Positions 14,876 through 15,211 of a DNA stretch of 15,211 bases are shown here, in pieces. Position 1 is the first letter of the stretch. Every line of letters starts with the position of its first letter. The notes under the pieces were generated by a model. The model searched no databases. It saw only the letters and a program-made list of their open reading frames with translations, and was not told where the DNA came from. Position numbers and translations under genes: made by a program. Source of the DNA: Gammaproteobacteria bacterium (lineage in GTDB: Bacteria; Pseudomonadota; Gammaproteobacteria; Comchoanobacterales; Comchoanobacteraceae). The stretch is from the NCBI GenBank assembly GCA_029243665.1, contig JAQWRO010000102.1, positions 1-15,211 of the forward strand, given 5' to 3'.

Positions 14876-14938
14876 GTGACCAGACAGAGTTGTTGGCTAA
14901 TAACAAATAGGAGGTACTAAAAGAAACTGCCTAGTCAC
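14876..14938. repeat. Stem-loop repeat, copy 1
   Basis: This 63-base unit has inverted ends, GTGACCAGACA at 14876-14886 and TGCCTAGTCAC at 14928-14938, that pair with two A/C mismatches. T14875-A14939 extends the stem outward and G14887-C14927 extends it inward. The loop contains 35 bases (14892-14926) identical to copy 2, including an exposed AGGAGGT (14909-14915) and a possible inner hairpin TTGTT/AACAA (14890-14906). Copy 2 begins exactly 130 bases later. Confidence 0.85.
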
Positions 14939-15005
14939 ATTTAAATGATATCAGCTTAACATTAAGAAAATATTAATAAAATCAATCAATTAAGAATTCA
15001 GAGAA

Positions 15006-15068
15006 GTGACTAGACAATGGTGTTGGCTAATAACAAATAGGAGGTACTAAAAGAAATTGCCTAGTCAC
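15006..15068. repeat. Stem-loop repeat, copy 2
   Basis: This unit has the same length and layout as copy 1. The ends GTGACTAGACA (15006-15016) and TGCCTAGTCAC (15058-15068) pair with one mismatch. The stem continues outward through AGAA (15002-15005) and TTCT (15069-15072), giving about 15 pairs. A15005-T15069 and A15017-T15057 replace the T-A and G-C pairs of copy 1, so pairing is kept although the bases change. Loop bases 15022-15056 are identical to copy 1. No T-run follows, so it is not a standard intrinsic terminator. Confidence 0.85.
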
Positions 15069-15109
15069 TTCTTTATAATAACAACCAAAGCTTAAAGCAA
15101 TCTTAATAA

Positions 15110-15211
15110 CTAATGGGGAAATTTAAAAATATCTTCTATGTCAGAGTGAACCATGTTTTTTTTGGCAGGTGATGGTTGCGTTGCAACTATTTTTCTTAAT
15201 TGATTGATTTT
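15110..15211 (-). CDS. Possible 3' end of an unidentified gene, cut by the window edge
   Basis: On the minus strand a frame is open from the window edge to a TAG at 15110-15112. It gives 33 residues that begin KINQLRKIVATQPSPAKKN and end in DIEDIFKFPH. The composition resembles a polar protein tail, with lysines and a PSPA stretch, and no other frame here is open for as long. The piece is too short to identify. If real, the gene points the same way as pfp and the repeats lie in the spacer between them. Confidence 0.42.
   Translation of the reverse strand, partial: KINQLRKIVATQPSPAKKNMVHSDIEDIFKFPH

Larger units (their letters stand above)
14804..15109. other. Non-coding spacer holding two stem-loop repeats
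   Basis: This stretch has no convincing reading frame on either strand. It lies between an apparent minus-strand gene end at 15110 and the pfp start at 14803. Besides the two repeats it contains a TATAAT at 14826-14831 (plus strand, poor -35) and a TATTAT-like -10 for pfp on the minus strand, both weak. A third copy of the octamer TGGCTAAT, found in both repeat loops, occurs at 14860-14867. Confidence 0.6.

Noticed and set aside
14892..15056. Integron attC sites, because the loops contain GTTGGCT and TAATAAC
   Set aside because: Neither matches the GTTRRRY / RYYYAAC core pair, and the order of the arms is wrong for attC.
14876..15068. The two repeats as a CRISPR array
   Set aside because: Only two copies, each 63 bases with an internal palindrome, 67 bases apart, and no cas genes nearby.
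15006..15072. Intrinsic terminator at repeat copy 2
   Set aside because: The stem is good, but the loop is 41 bases and no T-run follows on either strand.
15113..15172. Small plus-strand reading frame (19 residues) at the right edge
   Set aside because: No ribosome-binding site, very short, and antisense to a longer frame that runs off the window.

Overview
The window is a gene-dense, AT-rich stretch of a bacterial chromosome, most likely from a gammaproteobacterium. The E. coli-like aspartate-semialdehyde dehydrogenase, the aceF-lpdA order, MltA and several outer-membrane beta-barrel proteins all indicate a Gram-negative cell. A pyrophosphate-type phosphofructokinase, a decayed-looking lysophospholipid-remodelling fusion protein and a membrane protein with a long disordered tail would fit a host-associated or slow-growing lineage such as the Legionellales. 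That placement is inference; no marker here settles it.

Left part, plus strand (1-2831): the 3' end of aceF (pyruvate dehydrogenase E2), lpdA (E3), and mltA, a lipoprotein lytic transglycosylase that overlaps lpdA by 4 bases. asd runs convergently and its 3' end overlaps mltA by 46 bases. Next, on the plus strand, comes a secreted 442-residue outer-membrane protein that looks like two fused beta-barrels; a one-base frame offset separates its start region from a well-formed ribosome-binding site and ATG. Facing it is a three-gene minus-strand envelope operon (6976 to 5335): a small cysteine-rich exported protein, a PagL/acyloxyacyl-hydrolase-like protein and a small outer-membrane barrel, with a recognisable promoter at 7009-7036.

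Middle part, plus strand (7136-10394): gltX has a clear sigma-70 promoter and overlaps xthA by 10 bases. A small two-helix membrane protein on the minus strand overlaps the 3' end of xthA. folE follows, with its ATG where the predicted transcript begins, so its mRNA may be leaderless.

Right part, minus strand (15211 to 10443): the apparent 3' end of an unidentified gene, a 290-base non-coding spacer with two 63-base stem-loop repeats exactly 130 bases apart, pfp (PPi-dependent phosphofructokinase), an overlapping 770-residue LplT-PlsC-Aas-like fusion protein whose adenylation domain has lost its signature motifs, and a hypothetical membrane protein with a Ser/Pro-rich tail.

The strongest candidate for something undescribed is the pair of stem-loop repeats at 14876-15071. 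They keep a 35-base loop without change, while the stem differences include paired substitutions that preserve base pairing. That pattern suggests a structured RNA or a small mobile palindromic element. The decayed Aas-type fusion and the possible leaderless genes are the next most interesting.
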